The notes beneath the pieces are model-generated. The model ran no database searches, was not told the DNA's origin, and saw nothing but the letters and a program-made list of their open reading frames with translations. Source: an uncultured Sutterella sp. (GTDB taxonomy: Bacteria > Pseudomonadota > Gammaproteobacteria > Burkholderiales > Burkholderiaceae_F). Taken from it: 64,000 bases of DNA. The translations under genes were made by a program, and so were the position numbers. Where the stretch lies: assembly GCA_900544345.1 (NCBI GenBank), contig UQUR01000001.1, forward strand, positions 241,783-305,782, given 5' to 3'. Below, one piece after another: positions 16,473 to 25,496 of this stretch (the stretch's first letter is position 1; each line of letters opens with the position of its first letter).

Positions 16473-17366
16473 CTAAGCGGCTTTGGCTCGAGCTTTATTG
16501 GCCGCTTCGGTTCGTTTTGTGTAAATAGTAGCGCAAACGCCGGAAATAATAATCATCACCATACCGACTAAGCCTAAAAGGGTTACGTTTTCGCTAAAGA
16601 GGACGAAACTTACCAAGGCTGAGAAGGGGATGGCAGAAAAGCCCAGGCACGAACTCAAGAGCATATTGCCGTATGCGTAGGAGCGTGTTGTGCAAATCTG
16701 TCCAAGTGTTGCACAGATACCCATGCCAACCAGATAAGCGCCGGACTCCAGTGTCGGCATATGCATACCATCTTCCAAGAGGTAGCTGCCTATGACTCCG
16801 AACAGGGCACCAAAAACTGAGAAGTAAAACACGATACGCCAGGAAGGCTCTTTTAAGGTACCTAATTCTTTAATTTGCCAATAAACCACCAAATCGATAA
16901 ATGAAACAAAAAGGCAGATTAAAGCAGGCACAAGATAGCCTTGGTCGAAACTGGGCTGCAAGACAGTGGTGACACCGGCAAAGCCGAAAAGAATTGCAAG
17001 GATCACACCCCATGGCGCAGATTCTTTTTTAATGAAAGCCAAGATAATAAAATTGGCTGCCATAAAAAGCGGTGTTGTGTAAATCAGGGTCATGTTAGTA
17101 CCAAGTGGCATTTCACCGATCGTGAAAAACCACAAGCCCACCGAGATGGTCCCCAGTATTGCACGTTTGATATGACCGCCTAAATGCGGAGTGCGAAGTG
17201 ACAGACCTTGAGAGCGCACGAAAAGACTGATTGTGACGATTCCTATCAAAGAGCGGTAAAAAACCAGTTCTAGAGATCCGAAGTGGCCGCTGCAGAGTTT
17301 TACAAAAACGGCCATAAAGGAAAAACAGGCAGCTGCCGCAAGAGCCCAAAGCGATTGCTTCATCAT
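16473..17366 (-). CDS. EamA/DMT family exporter
   Basis: This 297-residue protein has ten predicted membrane helices in two EamA repeats (about 1–140 and 150–285). Start and end (MKQSLWALAAAACFSFMAV; a Lys/Arg-rich tail with ATIYTKRTEAANK) fit drug/metabolite transporters of the RhaT/YdcZ-like type. It probably exports a small metabolite or amino acid; the substrate is unknown. It is divergent from another EamA gene at 17514, with about 150 bases between the chosen starts for shared promoters. Confidence 0.85.
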   Translation of the reverse strand: MMKQSLWALAAAACFSFMAVFVKLCSGHFGSLELVFYRSLIGIVTISLFVRSQGLSLRTPHLGGHIKRAILGTISVGLWFFTIGEMPLGTNMTLIYTTPLFMAANFIILAFIKKESAPWGVILAILFGFAGVTTVLQPSFDQGYLVPALICLFVSFIDLVVYWQIKELGTLKEPSWRIVFYFSVFGALFGVIGSYLLEDGMHMPTLESGAYLVGMGICATLGQICTTRSYAYGNMLLSSCLGFSAIPFSALVSFVLFSENVTLLGLVGMVMIIISGVCATIYTKRTEAANKARAKAA

Positions 17367-17513
17367 ATGAGAGGTGTCCTTTCTTTGCGCATAAATGTTC
17401 GCTCATTGTATGCCAGATCAGGGTATATCGAAAGAGGGGAAAGCCTTTACTCAATAAAAGGATTTCCAGCTCAGCCTATAATGGCAGCGATTTTCTTTTT
17501 TGAAAGGCTAAAA

Positions 17514-18485
17514 ATGATCAAACAGTCGGCTTGGTTAGGGCATGTGTGCGCAGCCGGTGCCAATGTCATTTGGGGACTGATGGCTCCGATTGCCAAAGTG
17601 GTGATGATCGGCGGTTTGGTTACGCCTTTAGTACTGACGGATATGCGCGTGTTTGGTGCAGCCCTTTTATTTTGGCTTGCATCCTTTTTTGCGCCGCGTG
17701 AAAAAGTCGCTAAGCCGGACTTATTGAGGCTTTTCTTTGCCTCTCTTTTTGCCATCATACTGAATCAAGGTAGTTACATTTTCGGCGTTGGTCTTACAAC
17801 ACCAGGCAATGCCACAATTTTGACTTCCAGTATGCCGCTTTGGGCAATGGTCTTGGCTGCTATCTTATTAAAAGATCCGATTACTCTTAAAAAGTTAGTT
17901 GGTATCTTGATGGGAGCGGTTGGTGCACTGATTTTGATTTTGTCCAAGAGTGATATGCCAGCCAATTCTTTAGTGGAGAGTAACGTTTGGGGTGATTTGT
18001 TAGTCACGGCAGCTCAATTAAGTTTTGCTTTTTATGTTGTGAAATTTAAAGACCTTGTGACGCGCTACAACCTCTTTACAACAATGAAGTGGATGTTTAC
18101 ATTCGCGAGCCTTTGCATTTTGCCCTTTTCTTTCTCAGCTCTAGCTCAGACTCAGTGGTTTGATTTAAGTTTAAGTGAATGGTCCAGTGTGTTTTTTGTT
18201 GTGATTGGTGGCACTTTTTTCTCTTATCTTTTAATTGTGGTTGGTCAGCGCAACCTTAAACCTACTGTTGCCGCTATGTATAACTACGTGCAGCCCGTTG
18301 TCGGATGTTTGGCTGCTACCGCAATGGGGCTTGATTCAATTACCTGGTTTAAAGTGTTTGCCATCTTGCTGATTTTTTCAGGTGTTTATTTGGTGACACA
18401 CAGCCGCAGTGCCAAAGAGCAGGCTGCTATCCAGGAAAAGCAGCTTGAGGTTCTTCAGGAAAGAAGACATCGTTCGATTAAATAG
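17514..18485 (+). CDS. EamA/DMT family exporter
   Basis: This 323-residue protein has ten membrane segments in two EamA halves, beginning MIKQSAWLGHVCAAGANVIW with the typical WG in the first helix and ending in a polar Lys/Gln/Arg-rich tail. The ATG at 17514 follows TGAAAGG; a longer frame starting at 17283 would run into the divergent EamA gene and lacks hydrophobic character, so it is rejected. Two unrelated EamA paralogues back to back suggest duplicated metabolite export, but no substrate can be named. Confidence 0.87.
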   Translation: MIKQSAWLGHVCAAGANVIWGLMAPIAKVVMIGGLVTPLVLTDMRVFGAALLFWLASFFAPREKVAKPDLLRLFFASLFAIILNQGSYIFGVGLTTPGNATILTSSMPLWAMVLAAILLKDPITLKKLVGILMGAVGALILILSKSDMPANSLVESNVWGDLLVTAAQLSFAFYVVKFKDLVTRYNLFTTMKWMFTFASLCILPFSFSALAQTQWFDLSLSEWSSVFFVVIGGTFFSYLLIVVGQRNLKPTVAAMYNYVQPVVGCLAATAMGLDSITWFKVFAILLIFSGVYLVTHSRSAKEQAAIQEKQLEVLQERRHRSIK

Positions 18486-18752
18486 CAACTGTCAAATATT
18501 TTGATATTGAATTAATATTAAATCAATTTATATTTAATATTATTTGAATGTTAATTAACCTCATTTTTTGCTCTAAGATACCATCGGGTGGAAATGAGGC
18601 TAAAACATAGGCTTAGAAGTCAAATTGTCAACGGTTTTTTAGATTTCGCTCAGTCATCAGGATTAAATAAAGATTTCTCAAAATTGACACAATTCTTCTA
18701 TATACTAGGGGAACGGATTGGGGCGGGTAGATTAAAAAAGATGCAGGAAAAG
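18486..18752. other. AT-rich intergenic region with TTAATATTAA palindromes
   Basis: No gene is visible. Just after the EamA stop lies an AT-rich block with TTAATATTAA at 18512–18521 and a second near-copy at 18534–18542, the same motif seen around 31.1, 33.1 and 34.9 kb. The remainder shows no coding signal. Confidence 0.4.
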
Positions 18753-18802
18753 AAAAACGCTTAAATAACCAATTGATTTTGTTGATTATTTAAGCGTTTT
18801 TT
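18753..18802 (-). terminator. Terminator of the tRNA-Leu gene
   Basis: A 16-bp stem AAAAACGCTTAAATAA (18753–18768) pairs with 18786–18801 around a 17-base loop. On the reverse strand it lies directly after the tRNA 3' end and runs into a U tract. Confidence 0.8.
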
Positions 18803-18886
18803 GGTGCCCGGGATCGGACTCGAACCGATACGCCTCGCAGCGCCAGCACCTGAAGCTGGTGCGTCTACCAATTTCGCCACCCGGGC
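18802..18886 (-). tRNA. tRNA-Leu(CAG)
   Basis: The reverse strand reads a complete 85-base tRNA with encoded CCA. The acceptor stem is GCCCGGG/CCCGGGC. The anticodon stem CCAGC/GCTGG holds the loop TTCAGGT with anticodon CAG. A long variable arm (type II tRNA) and a T arm with TTCGAGT are present. The long variable arm and anticodon together identify leucine, reading CUG. It is divergent from rnr. Confidence 0.95.
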
Positions 18887-18934
18887 ATGTCATAATTGAC
18901 AGAGACCGCAATTATATACGAAAGAGAAACGAAG

Positions 18935-21295
18935 TTGCCAAATTTAAAGAAAACACCTCGCCCGAAAATTGTTAAAGAAAAACGGGTAGCGAGCAAAAAT
19001 AAGAAAAGCACCCATGGGCGTGTTAAAAATTATGTTGTCACTGAACTTGTGCAAAAGGCTGTAGATATTCTCAGCCAGTCTGCAACGGATCTGGAAACCT
19101 CAGAGCTTTATGTTTTGCTTTCTCAGCAATATCGAAAACTCAATGAGAATCTTTTTACAGAAGTGCTTGATCGCCTCATGGGCGATAAACGGGTTCGGTT
19201 TGACTCTCAGACAAAATGCTTTACACATAAGCCTAAAAAAGAGCGTACGGGTATTGTAGTCACCCCGGCTCAGAATTTGCCCTATGTCAGCGAAGATGAA
19301 ACCGGTGAACGCTTTGCTGTTACACAGGATGCTGCCAGGCTTTATTTGCCCGGTGATGCGGTTCGTTTTCGTGTCGGCCGCTCTCCAGAGCCATGGGATG
19401 ACGATACCCTTTACGCTAACGTTACAGAAGTCATTGACCACGCAGTTAGTGAAATCGTGGGTGAAGTGAAAAAGAATGTCGCTAAGCACGGCAAGGTGAC
19501 TTATCACTTTAAAAAGTTTGATCCCAGACTCTGTAACCTGAGTGTGAAGTTTCTTGACACCGAAACGGTGTTGGATGCTTGGCTCGATAAAAAAGTGATT
19601 GCTCTAATCGAGCGCTATCCCAGCGCAGAAGACCCTCGGGTATATATCAGAATTGATCGGGAGCTAGAAGTCAATAACGATGCCGACCTGGAAATTGAGC
19701 TTGCGGTCAGACAGTTTAATCTGCCGCATGAATTCAGCACGGCAACTATGTTGGAGACTGAAAAACTGCCCGATAAAGTTTTGTCTAAAGACAGGGCTCG
19801 GCGTGTGGATTTAAGAGATATTGCTCTTTGTACGATTGACGGGGAGGATGCTCGCGATTTTGACGATGCGGTTTACGCTCAAAAATTAAGTGAAGGCGCC
19901 TTTCGCCTTTTGGTTGCAATCGCCGATGTGAGCTATTACGTTAAGCCCGGAAGTGAGCTCGATCATGACGCTCAGCTTCGGAGCACTTCTGTCTACTTCC
20001 CAAGGCGCGTGATCCCGATGTTGCCTGAAAAGCTTTCTAACGGGTTATGTTCCTTAAATCCCGGTGTAGACCGCCTCTCAATGGTTTGCGACATGGTAAT
20101 TGACTCTTTGGGAACGGTTAAAGCCTATCAGTTTTATCCGGCTGTCATTCACTCTCATGCCCGTTTGACTTATACAAATGCTTGGAAATATTTAAGTGGT
20201 GACCCTGTCAGTGATGAGGAGGTACCGGAGAGCGTTCGGCCCGGACTCGACTGTCTCTATGATCTCTATAAGGTCTTGAGAGGAGCCAGAAAACTAAGAG
20301 GTGCTATTGATTTTGTCACTCAAGAAACATTGGTTAAAACCGATGAAAAGGGTGATATTGTTGCTATCGTTGCCAGAGACTTTAACGACGCGCACCGGCT
20401 AATTGAAGAGTGTATGCTGGCAGCCAATACCTGTGCGGCAGACTTTATCACTCGTCACAATAAACTCAGTCTCTATCGCGTTCACGATTCTCCCTCGGCC
20501 GACAAGCTGTTGGAACTTCGAAGGACCCTGTCAGGATTCGGTTTGTCGCTTTCCGGTGGTAACAAACCCACTGCAGCAGATTATGAAAAGGTCGTGGAAG
20601 CAGTCAGTGAGAAACCTTACAGCGATGTTATCCAGACTGCACTTTTGCGTTCAATGCAGAGGGCGGTTTATTCACCTGACAACATCGGTCACTATGGGTT
20701 GGGTTATGAGGCCTATGCTCACTTTACCTCTCCCATCAGACGCTATCCTGATTTGCTGCTACATCGTACCATTCGAGGTATCTTATCGCGAAGAACCTAT
20801 CGCCCAACGGTTTATGCAGCAAGTGCCGGAGTATTAAACAGCCTAAGCGGTATGGCGCTAAAGAGAAATCTGCTTTCTATGCCGCAGCCAGACCAAAGCC
20901 AAAAAACTGATCCGTCTCGTAGCGCATGGCTGGAACTAGGTAAGATCACCAGTGCTTGTGAGCGTCGTGCCGATGATGCGAGCCGTGATGTAACTGCTTG
21001 GCTTAAATGCCGTTATCTCAAGTCTATCGCCTCAGCCAAGCAGAAATTTACGGCAAGAATTACGGCAGTGACCTCTTTTGGGCTTTATGTCCAGCTACAG
21101 GACTTTTTCATCGACGGCTTTGTTCATATTTCTAATATCGGCTTTGATTACTATATGTATACGCCGGACGGAAAACTTAAAGGACAGTCTTTCGGCGATG
21201 AATATGCAGTGGGTGACGTCGTAACGGTGAGCCTTATTGAGGTTGATGAGGATCGAAGGCGGATTGATTTTCGACTCAGTAGAGGCCGACACTGA
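18935..21295 (+). CDS. rnr: Ribonuclease R
   Basis: RNase R is a processive 3'-to-5' exoribonuclease that degrades structured RNA. The protein (about 786 residues) has an N-terminal winged-helix region (about 35–100), cold-shock domains, the RNB catalytic domain starting around residue 285 with IDGEDARDFDDAVYA (metal-binding Asp cluster) and IADVSYYV, the YAHFTSPIRRYPDLLLHR motif, and a C-terminal S1 domain (FTARITAVTSFGLYVQL). No ATG fits; TTG at 18935 after AAAGAGAAACGAAG is chosen, while TTG at 18896 has no ribosome site. It is followed by rlmB, the classic pair. Confidence 0.93.
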   Translation: MPNLKKTPRPKIVKEKRVASKNKKSTHGRVKNYVVTELVQKAVDILSQSATDLETSELYVLLSQQYRKLNENLFTEVLDRLMGDKRVRFDSQTKCFTHKPKKERTGIVVTPAQNLPYVSEDETGERFAVTQDAARLYLPGDAVRFRVGRSPEPWDDDTLYANVTEVIDHAVSEIVGEVKKNVAKHGKVTYHFKKFDPRLCNLSVKFLDTETVLDAWLDKKVIALIERYPSAEDPRVYIRIDRELEVNNDADLEIELAVRQFNLPHEFSTATMLETEKLPDKVLSKDRARRVDLRDIALCTIDGEDARDFDDAVYAQKLSEGAFRLLVAIADVSYYVKPGSELDHDAQLRSTSVYFPRRVIPMLPEKLSNGLCSLNPGVDRLSMVCDMVIDSLGTVKAYQFYPAVIHSHARLTYTNAWKYLSGDPVSDEEVPESVRPGLDCLYDLYKVLRGARKLRGAIDFVTQETLVKTDEKGDIVAIVARDFNDAHRLIEECMLAANTCAADFITRHNKLSLYRVHDSPSADKLLELRRTLSGFGLSLSGGNKPTAADYEKVVEAVSEKPYSDVIQTALLRSMQRAVYSPDNIGHYGLGYEAYAHFTSPIRRYPDLLLHRTIRGILSRRTYRPTVYAASAGVLNSLSGMALKRNLLSMPQPDQSQKTDPSRSAWLELGKITSACERRADDASRDVTAWLKCRYLKSIASAKQKFTARITAVTSFGLYVQLQDFFIDGFVHISNIGFDYYMYTPDGKLKGQSFGDEYAVGDVVTVSLIEVDEDRRRIDFRLSRGRH

Positions 21296-21335
21296 TAAAA
21301 TGTCGTGGTTTTAAACGAATAGATGAATATAAATT

Positions 21336-22085
21336 ATGTCTAAAAACATTATTTTGGCTGGTTTTCATGCAGTAGGTGCTCGCCTCAGAAAAGATCCGGA
21401 TTCGATTGTCTGCGTGTACGTTGATCCTCAAAGACGAGATAAACGTATGACTCAGATGCGCGCTGAATTGGAAAGCTTTGGAGTACGTGTGATGCAGGCA
21501 GGCCATGATCGTTTAAGCGGCATGGTCTCTGGGGATATTCCTCATCAGGGTATTGTGGCAATGGCAAAACCCTTGGAAGTCAGTCTTACCTTTGATGAAC
21601 TGATGGATCAGATTCATCCCGATTCACTCTTTTTGATTTTAGACGGAATTACCGATCCGAGAAATTTTGGAGCCTGTCTGCGTTCGGCTGACGCTGCAGG
21701 CGTTCAAGCGGTGATTATCCCTAAGGATCGCTCTGCAACGGTGACGCCTGCTGCCGCAAAGGCTGCAGCTGGTGCTGCTGAAACGGTCCCCGTTGTCACT
21801 GTGACCAATTTGGCTAGCGCCATTGTTGAGCTTCGAGAAGCTGGCGTCACTGTCGTGGGGGCGGCAGGGGAAGCTAGTAAGACAATTTATGATTTTGATC
21901 AGACAGGTGCATTTGCCTGGGTTATGGGTGCCGAAGGTCCGGGCTTGCGTCAGCTCACACGTAAACGCTGCGACGACTTGGCGAAGATTCCTTTAACAGG
22001 CTCTGTTGAAAGCCTGAATGTGTCGGTTGCAACAGGCATCTGTCTGTTCGAAAGCGTTCGTCAGCGTTTTCAAAAATCAAGATAG
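21336..22085 (+). CDS. rlmB: 23S rRNA (guanosine-2'-O)-methyltransferase RlmB
   Basis: RlmB methylates the ribose of G2251 in the 23S rRNA P loop. The 249-residue protein has the N-terminal L30e-like RNA-binding domain (about 1–75, starting with IILAGFHAVGARL) and the SPOUT domain with LDGITDPRNFGACLRSADA, MGAEGPGLRQLT and ESLNVSVATGICLFE. Its pairing with rnr and the presence of the N-terminal domain distinguish it from the TrmH gene at 4960. A strong terminator follows at 22113. Confidence 0.94.
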   Translation: MSKNIILAGFHAVGARLRKDPDSIVCVYVDPQRRDKRMTQMRAELESFGVRVMQAGHDRLSGMVSGDIPHQGIVAMAKPLEVSLTFDELMDQIHPDSLFLILDGITDPRNFGACLRSADAAGVQAVIIPKDRSATVTPAAAKAAAGAAETVPVVTVTNLASAIVELREAGVTVVGAAGEASKTIYDFDQTGAFAWVMGAEGPGLRQLTRKRCDDLAKIPLTGSVESLNVSVATGICLFESVRQRFQKSR

Positions 22086-22112
22086 CTTTTTGACTTAGTT
22101 TTAAAACGAAAG

Positions 22113-22142
22113 ACAGAGCTCAGTGATGGGCTCTGTTTTTTA
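22113..22142 (+). terminator. Terminator of rnr–rlmB
   Basis: ACAGAGC (22113–22119) pairs with GCTCTGT (22130–22136) and is followed by TTTTTATT. It lies 28 bases past the rlmB stop, between convergent genes. Confidence 0.75.
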
Positions 22143-23180
22143 TTAAAGTTCTGAGAGCTTTTCAATCAATTCGGAGGCAGACTTGGTGCCAGAGAGCATT
22201 TTTTGAATTTTTGCGCGCTCTGACGCACTAATGTGTTGCTCAAGCGTTTGGAGTAACGCAGCAGCGTTGGGGTTATCTTTTGTTGAGAGGTAAGAAGCTA
22301 TAGCATAAGCGGCACTGATGCTTGCTTTGATGCCGGCACCGAATCGATAAAGACTTGCAAGAAGCATCAAGGCTTTTTCTTCTCCCTGAACAGCGGCTCG
22401 TCTTGCCCAGATAAAGGCCTCTTCATAGGAGGCTAAAGTGCCTTCACCAGCCTGATAAAAAAGTGCGAGCTGATGCTGAGCCGGTGCGTAGCCAGCCAGT
22501 GCAGAGAGCTTGATCCAGCGGAAGGCTTCCTCTTCGTTGCGTTTGGGGTAGTCCGGGTGAATAAAAAGAAGCCCGAATTCATATTGACCTTTAGGGTCTC
22601 CGTTAACAGAAGCTTTTCTGAGCCATGTGGCTGCCTGCTGTAGGTCGATATCGCAACCTGAGCCGTGCGCTAAGGCGTAGCCCACGCGATATTGACTCTT
22701 TACATGCCCTTGAGCACCGGCTAGGCGAAACCATCTGAGCGCTTGATAAGCATCCGTTTGACCGTCAATGCCTTGCATTAAGGCGCAGCCTAAATCGTAT
22801 TCAGCCTCAGCATTACCGGAAATAGCCGCTTGGCGGAATAGCTCCAAAGCGCGGTGTTCGTCTCGGCTGACTCCTTGTCCTCTAAGGTACATTTTGCCCA
22901 AAAGATGTTGACTTGCTGCGTGATCTTTTTCGACAGCTTTTTTGAGCCACTTTAAAGCTGCACGGTTATTGGTAGATAAAGTTTGACCTTCTACAAGAAG
23001 CTTAGCGAGCTGATACTGTGCATCGGGATTGCCTTCGGCAGCAGCCCGAGCATAGTACTGCATGGCCTCCTTTGAGGCCTGAGGCGGAGAGACGGCAACA
23101 CCACCCAGTAAGCCCAAAACGTAATCTGCTCGAGCTTCGCGATTTTGGCTGGCTTTTTTACTTTTTGAGCGTCCTGCCAT
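22143..23180 (-). CDS. Sel1-repeat (SEL1/TPR-like) protein
   Basis: This 345-residue protein consists of about seven to eight tandem Sel1-like repeats of 36 residues (for example NPDAQYQLAKLLVEG, HAASQHLLGKMYLRGQG, NAEAEYDLGCALMQG, HVKSQYRVGYALAHGSG). It has a basic Lys/Ser-rich N terminus and no signal peptide. Sel1 proteins are protein-interaction scaffolds; no partner is evident. It precedes a small membrane protein gene on the same strand by 15 bases in the direction of transcription, so the two may be co-transcribed. Confidence 0.85.
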   Translation of the reverse strand: MAGRSKSKKASQNREARADYVLGLLGGVAVSPPQASKEAMQYYARAAAEGNPDAQYQLAKLLVEGQTLSTNNRAALKWLKKAVEKDHAASQHLLGKMYLRGQGVSRDEHRALELFRQAAISGNAEAEYDLGCALMQGIDGQTDAYQALRWFRLAGAQGHVKSQYRVGYALAHGSGCDIDLQQAATWLRKASVNGDPKGQYEFGLLFIHPDYPKRNEEEAFRWIKLSALAGYAPAQHQLALFYQAGEGTLASYEEAFIWARRAAVQGEEKALMLLASLYRFGAGIKASISAAYAIASYLSTKDNPNAAALLQTLEQHISASERAKIQKMLSGTKSASELIEKLSEL

Positions 23181-23195
23181 CGGTATAGTTAAGCG

Positions 23196-23648
23196 CTAGA
23201 GGTTTGTTCCTAAAAGATGGAGGCCAATGACGTAGGTGATGGCCAGAGCATAATAGGCAACCCAGCCTCCCACACCCCAGGAGATGCACTTAGCCCACAT
23301 TTTGTGTTCGTAATCCTCTCCGTAAGTATCATTGACATGACGCAACTGCTTAATGCCGTCGGTAAATGTCCAGACGAGCCACAGTCCAACCATGATGGCG
23401 AGTAATACGTATTGTGTGTAGGGGATACCTCTTAACATGGGCTCTGCGAAAATATAAAGCACCATGATAAAAAGTGTTGAGCGCATAAAACTAAACGAGC
23501 GCACACTCAATTCTTCTTTTCCCATTGCGCGCCAATTCAGTCCGCAAACAATACCGCCGAAGACGGGAGTGAAAATGAAGCTGAGCAAAATGGCCCACAT
23601 CGGATTCCAGAGCGCTGGTGCAGAATTTGTTGTGTTATTTTCAGCCAT
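23196..23648 (-). CDS. Hypothetical inner membrane protein
   Basis: This 150-residue protein has about four hydrophobic segments (near residues 17–37, 55–70, 78–97 and 125–147), with a conserved-looking polar loop RHVNDTYGEDYEHKMW between the third and fourth. No family is named with confidence. It lies upstream of the Sel1-repeat gene on the same strand, and may anchor or work with it. Confidence 0.7.
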   Translation of the reverse strand: MAENNTTNSAPALWNPMWAILLSFIFTPVFGGIVCGLNWRAMGKEELSVRSFSFMRSTLFIMVLYIFAEPMLRGIPYTQYVLLAIMVGLWLVWTFTDGIKQLRHVNDTYGEDYEHKMWAKCISWGVGGWVAYYALAITYVIGLHLLGTNL

Positions 23649-23855
23649 ATCAACAAAGTACCCACAAAATATTGGCCATTCTATAACCGGCAGATTAAGA
23701 TTGTCTTACTATTGGGCAGTAAAACCGAATCAAAGTAGATCAAATATAAGCAAAATATCTACTGAACTTGAAGCATGGTTATAAATAGGTGAGATGTCGT
23801 ATTGAAATTTCATATTGACTGTATAGAATCCAGCCATAAACTGTTGTTGAATGTT

Positions 23856-24320
23856 ATGCGTTTGTCTATTGCTTTTGCTTGCCTCGGCCTGGCCGCCGTG
23901 ATTTTATCAGGCTGCTCTTCGGTGTCTGACCAGGAGAGCTGGTACGGTGCCGGTCAAAAAAATCTCTGTCTTGTAGACAATCCTTCGGTTCGTCCGCAAG
24001 TTTTCCTAACTTTGCGTCGAGCACTAATGGATAAGGGGCTTAAAGTCAGACGCGTGCATGCCGATGATACAAAAACAATCCTAAGCGATTGTCCGCAAAC
24101 GCTTCGTTATGAGGCTATCTACGGCTCCTCATGGACTCACTCTACTTTGCGCTACGCTAAACTCGAACTTACGGAAGTTGGCCGTCACAATAATGTTTAT
24201 TCTGTCCAATGGGATGAAAGAACGGACCGTCCGACGCTTTTAGATTCTGTTGAGGATGCCTCTGTAGAACTCAGAGAATTGGTTGACCGACTTTTCCCGA
24301 GTGAAATTCCCTGGCGTTAA
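23856..24320 (+). CDS. Putative lipoprotein
   Basis: The ATG at 23856 opens a 20-residue lipoprotein signal peptide (MRLSIAFACLGLAAVILSGC) ending in the lipobox LSGC, so the mature protein is lipidated on Cys20. An upstream TTG at 23802 would prepend non-signal residues and is rejected. The mature part (about 135 residues) has CLVDNPSVRPQVFLTLRR and TLRYEAIYGSSW, a mixed alpha/beta pattern seen in small envelope lipoproteins of related gut Burkholderiales. Function is unknown. Confidence 0.75.
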   Translation: MRLSIAFACLGLAAVILSGCSSVSDQESWYGAGQKNLCLVDNPSVRPQVFLTLRRALMDKGLKVRRVHADDTKTILSDCPQTLRYEAIYGSSWTHSTLRYAKLELTEVGRHNNVYSVQWDERTDRPTLLDSVEDASVELRELVDRLFPSEIPWR

Positions 24321-24409
24321 GTCAATTATCATTTATAAATCATATTGTTATATTGCTCACATTTTAAATTGCCTCTTTAGGGGTAAGGAAAGTCCTACTA
24401 TAAATTCTC

Positions 24410-24668
24410 ATGAAAAAGGATGACAATAAAAACGTGAGCAGTTGAACGGTATTGTGGTTTGGCTGTTCGCCGGGCGCTCGGTTCTTCGCTTACGGGTGCT
24501 CGAAGCCTGGTGAAACGAGGGGGATGTGAGTAAAGCATCCGTTTCATCCGGTGAACGGAATCGTTTGAGGGAGATCGGTTTCGTTCAGGAAAGCGCGGGC
24601 ATTGAGCCTAGCTACCTTTCCAATTTCCGCCCACTGTGTCGTTCGATTACAGTGGGCTTTTTTTTGAA
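24410..24668 (+). ncRNA. Structured noncoding RNA candidate, possibly 6S-like
   Basis: No ORF occupies 24321–24718, but the sequence is strongly structured. TATAAA at 24399–24404 could serve as a −10 box. GTTCGCCGG near 24467 pairs with CCGGTGAAC near 24549, with TGAACG/CGTTCA outside it and two inner hairpins, one being TGAAACG…GGATG/CATCC…CGTTTCA. A 9-bp terminator stem with eight T residues closes the transcript. Short stretches (GAACGGTATT, GTGCTCGAAGCC) loosely resemble conserved 6S RNA segments, but the inner two-hairpin arrangement is not a simple 6S rod. It is not RNase P, tmRNA or SRP RNA by their conserved motifs. Confidence 0.5.
24629..24668 (+). terminator. Rho-independent terminator of the ncRNA candidate
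   Basis: GCCCACTGT (24629–24637) pairs perfectly with ACAGTGGGC (24649–24657) and is followed by TTTTTTTT. It is the strongest terminator in the region and has no protein-coding gene immediately before it, which supports an RNA gene upstream. Confidence 0.88.
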
Positions 24669-24718
24669 CATTAAAACGCCCACATATAGCGGGCGATGAA
24701 AGGAGCAGGATCAACGTA

Positions 24719-25348
24719 TTACTGAATCTGCGGATCTTCTTTGGCACGCATCAGTAAACGAGCAATTTCAGTTGCGTTGTGAATTTCAAGTTTACGGTAA
24801 GCGGCACCGCGGTGCACCTGTGCGGTCTTTTCAGAAATGCCCAGCTGCTCTGCAACTTCTTTATTAGATTTGCCGAGACTGATCAAATTGACCACTTCGC
24901 GTTCTCGCTGAGTGAGATTTTTGAGGCGATTCTTGAATTCAATCACATCAGCCATTTGTTCCTGTCGGTTCATGTATTCAGTAATGACGTCGTGAACCAC
25001 TTTAAAGAGGCGCTCTTCGCGAACAGGTTTTTGCAAAAATTCCACCGCACCGTTTTTCATTGTGTGTACGGCCATATCGATGTCACCGTGACCGCTCAGG
25101 AAGATAATCGGCAGATCGACTCCCATCTCGTTGAGGTGGGTTTGCAGTCCCAGACCGCTCATATTCGGCATACGGACATCCAAAATGATGCAACCCGGAC
25201 GGGTGAAATCGTTGCTGGCTAAAAATTGAGAACCATCGCGATAGGTCTTCACTTCCCAGCCTTCGCCTTCGAGCAAAAAGGCCATGGAATTGCGGATGCC
25301 TTCATCATCATCGACGATGCGGACCAACGGCGTATTATTTTGCTGCAT
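24719..25348 (-). CDS. FixJ/NarL-type response regulator
   Basis: This 209-residue transcription factor has a receiver domain (about 5–125) with the acidic pair VDDDE, phospho-acceptor Asp57 in IILDVRMPNMSG, Thr/Ser in IIFLSGHGD and Lys in FLQKPV, followed by a LuxR-type HTH (LTQREREVVNLISLGKSNKE and EKTAQVHRG, about 145–190). It should bind DNA when phosphorylated by a histidine kinase, but no kinase gene lies beside it, so it is an orphan in this window. The layout resembles FixJ/TtrR/TodT-type regulators. Confidence 0.9.
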   Translation of the reverse strand: MQQNNTPLVRIVDDDEGIRNSMAFLLEGEGWEVKTYRDGSQFLASNDFTRPGCIILDVRMPNMSGLGLQTHLNEMGVDLPIIFLSGHGDIDMAVHTMKNGAVEFLQKPVREERLFKVVHDVITEYMNRQEQMADVIEFKNRLKNLTQREREVVNLISLGKSNKEVAEQLGISEKTAQVHRGAAYRKLEIHNATEIARLLMRAKEDPQIQ

Positions 25349-25429
25349 TTTTTCCCCTTATCAGAGTCTATCCATTAAGTATATAAAAAAATCAGGACAA
25401 AAATAGCGATCTGTTTAGGCAAATTTCAG

Positions 25430-25463
25430 TAAAAAGCCCCAAAGAAAATCATTTCTTTGGGGC
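25430..25463 (-). terminator. Terminator of the C69 peptidase gene
   Basis: A 12-bp stem GCCCCAAAGAAA (25436–25447) pairs with TTTCTTTGGGGC (25452–25463). On the reverse strand it is followed by TTTTTACTG, 34 bases past the peptidase stop. Confidence 0.85.
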
Positions 25464-25496
25464 ATACGGTTTAAATTACAGCAGATCTGTAATTAA

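Noticed and set aside
17283..17513. N-terminal extension of the EamA gene at 17514
   Set aside because: It overlaps the divergent EamA gene, is not hydrophobic and lacks a ribosome site, while ATG 17514 has one.
24361..24420. RNase P RNA start because of GGAAAGTCC
   Set aside because: The rest of the RNase P core (further conserved loops) is not found; only a short string matches.
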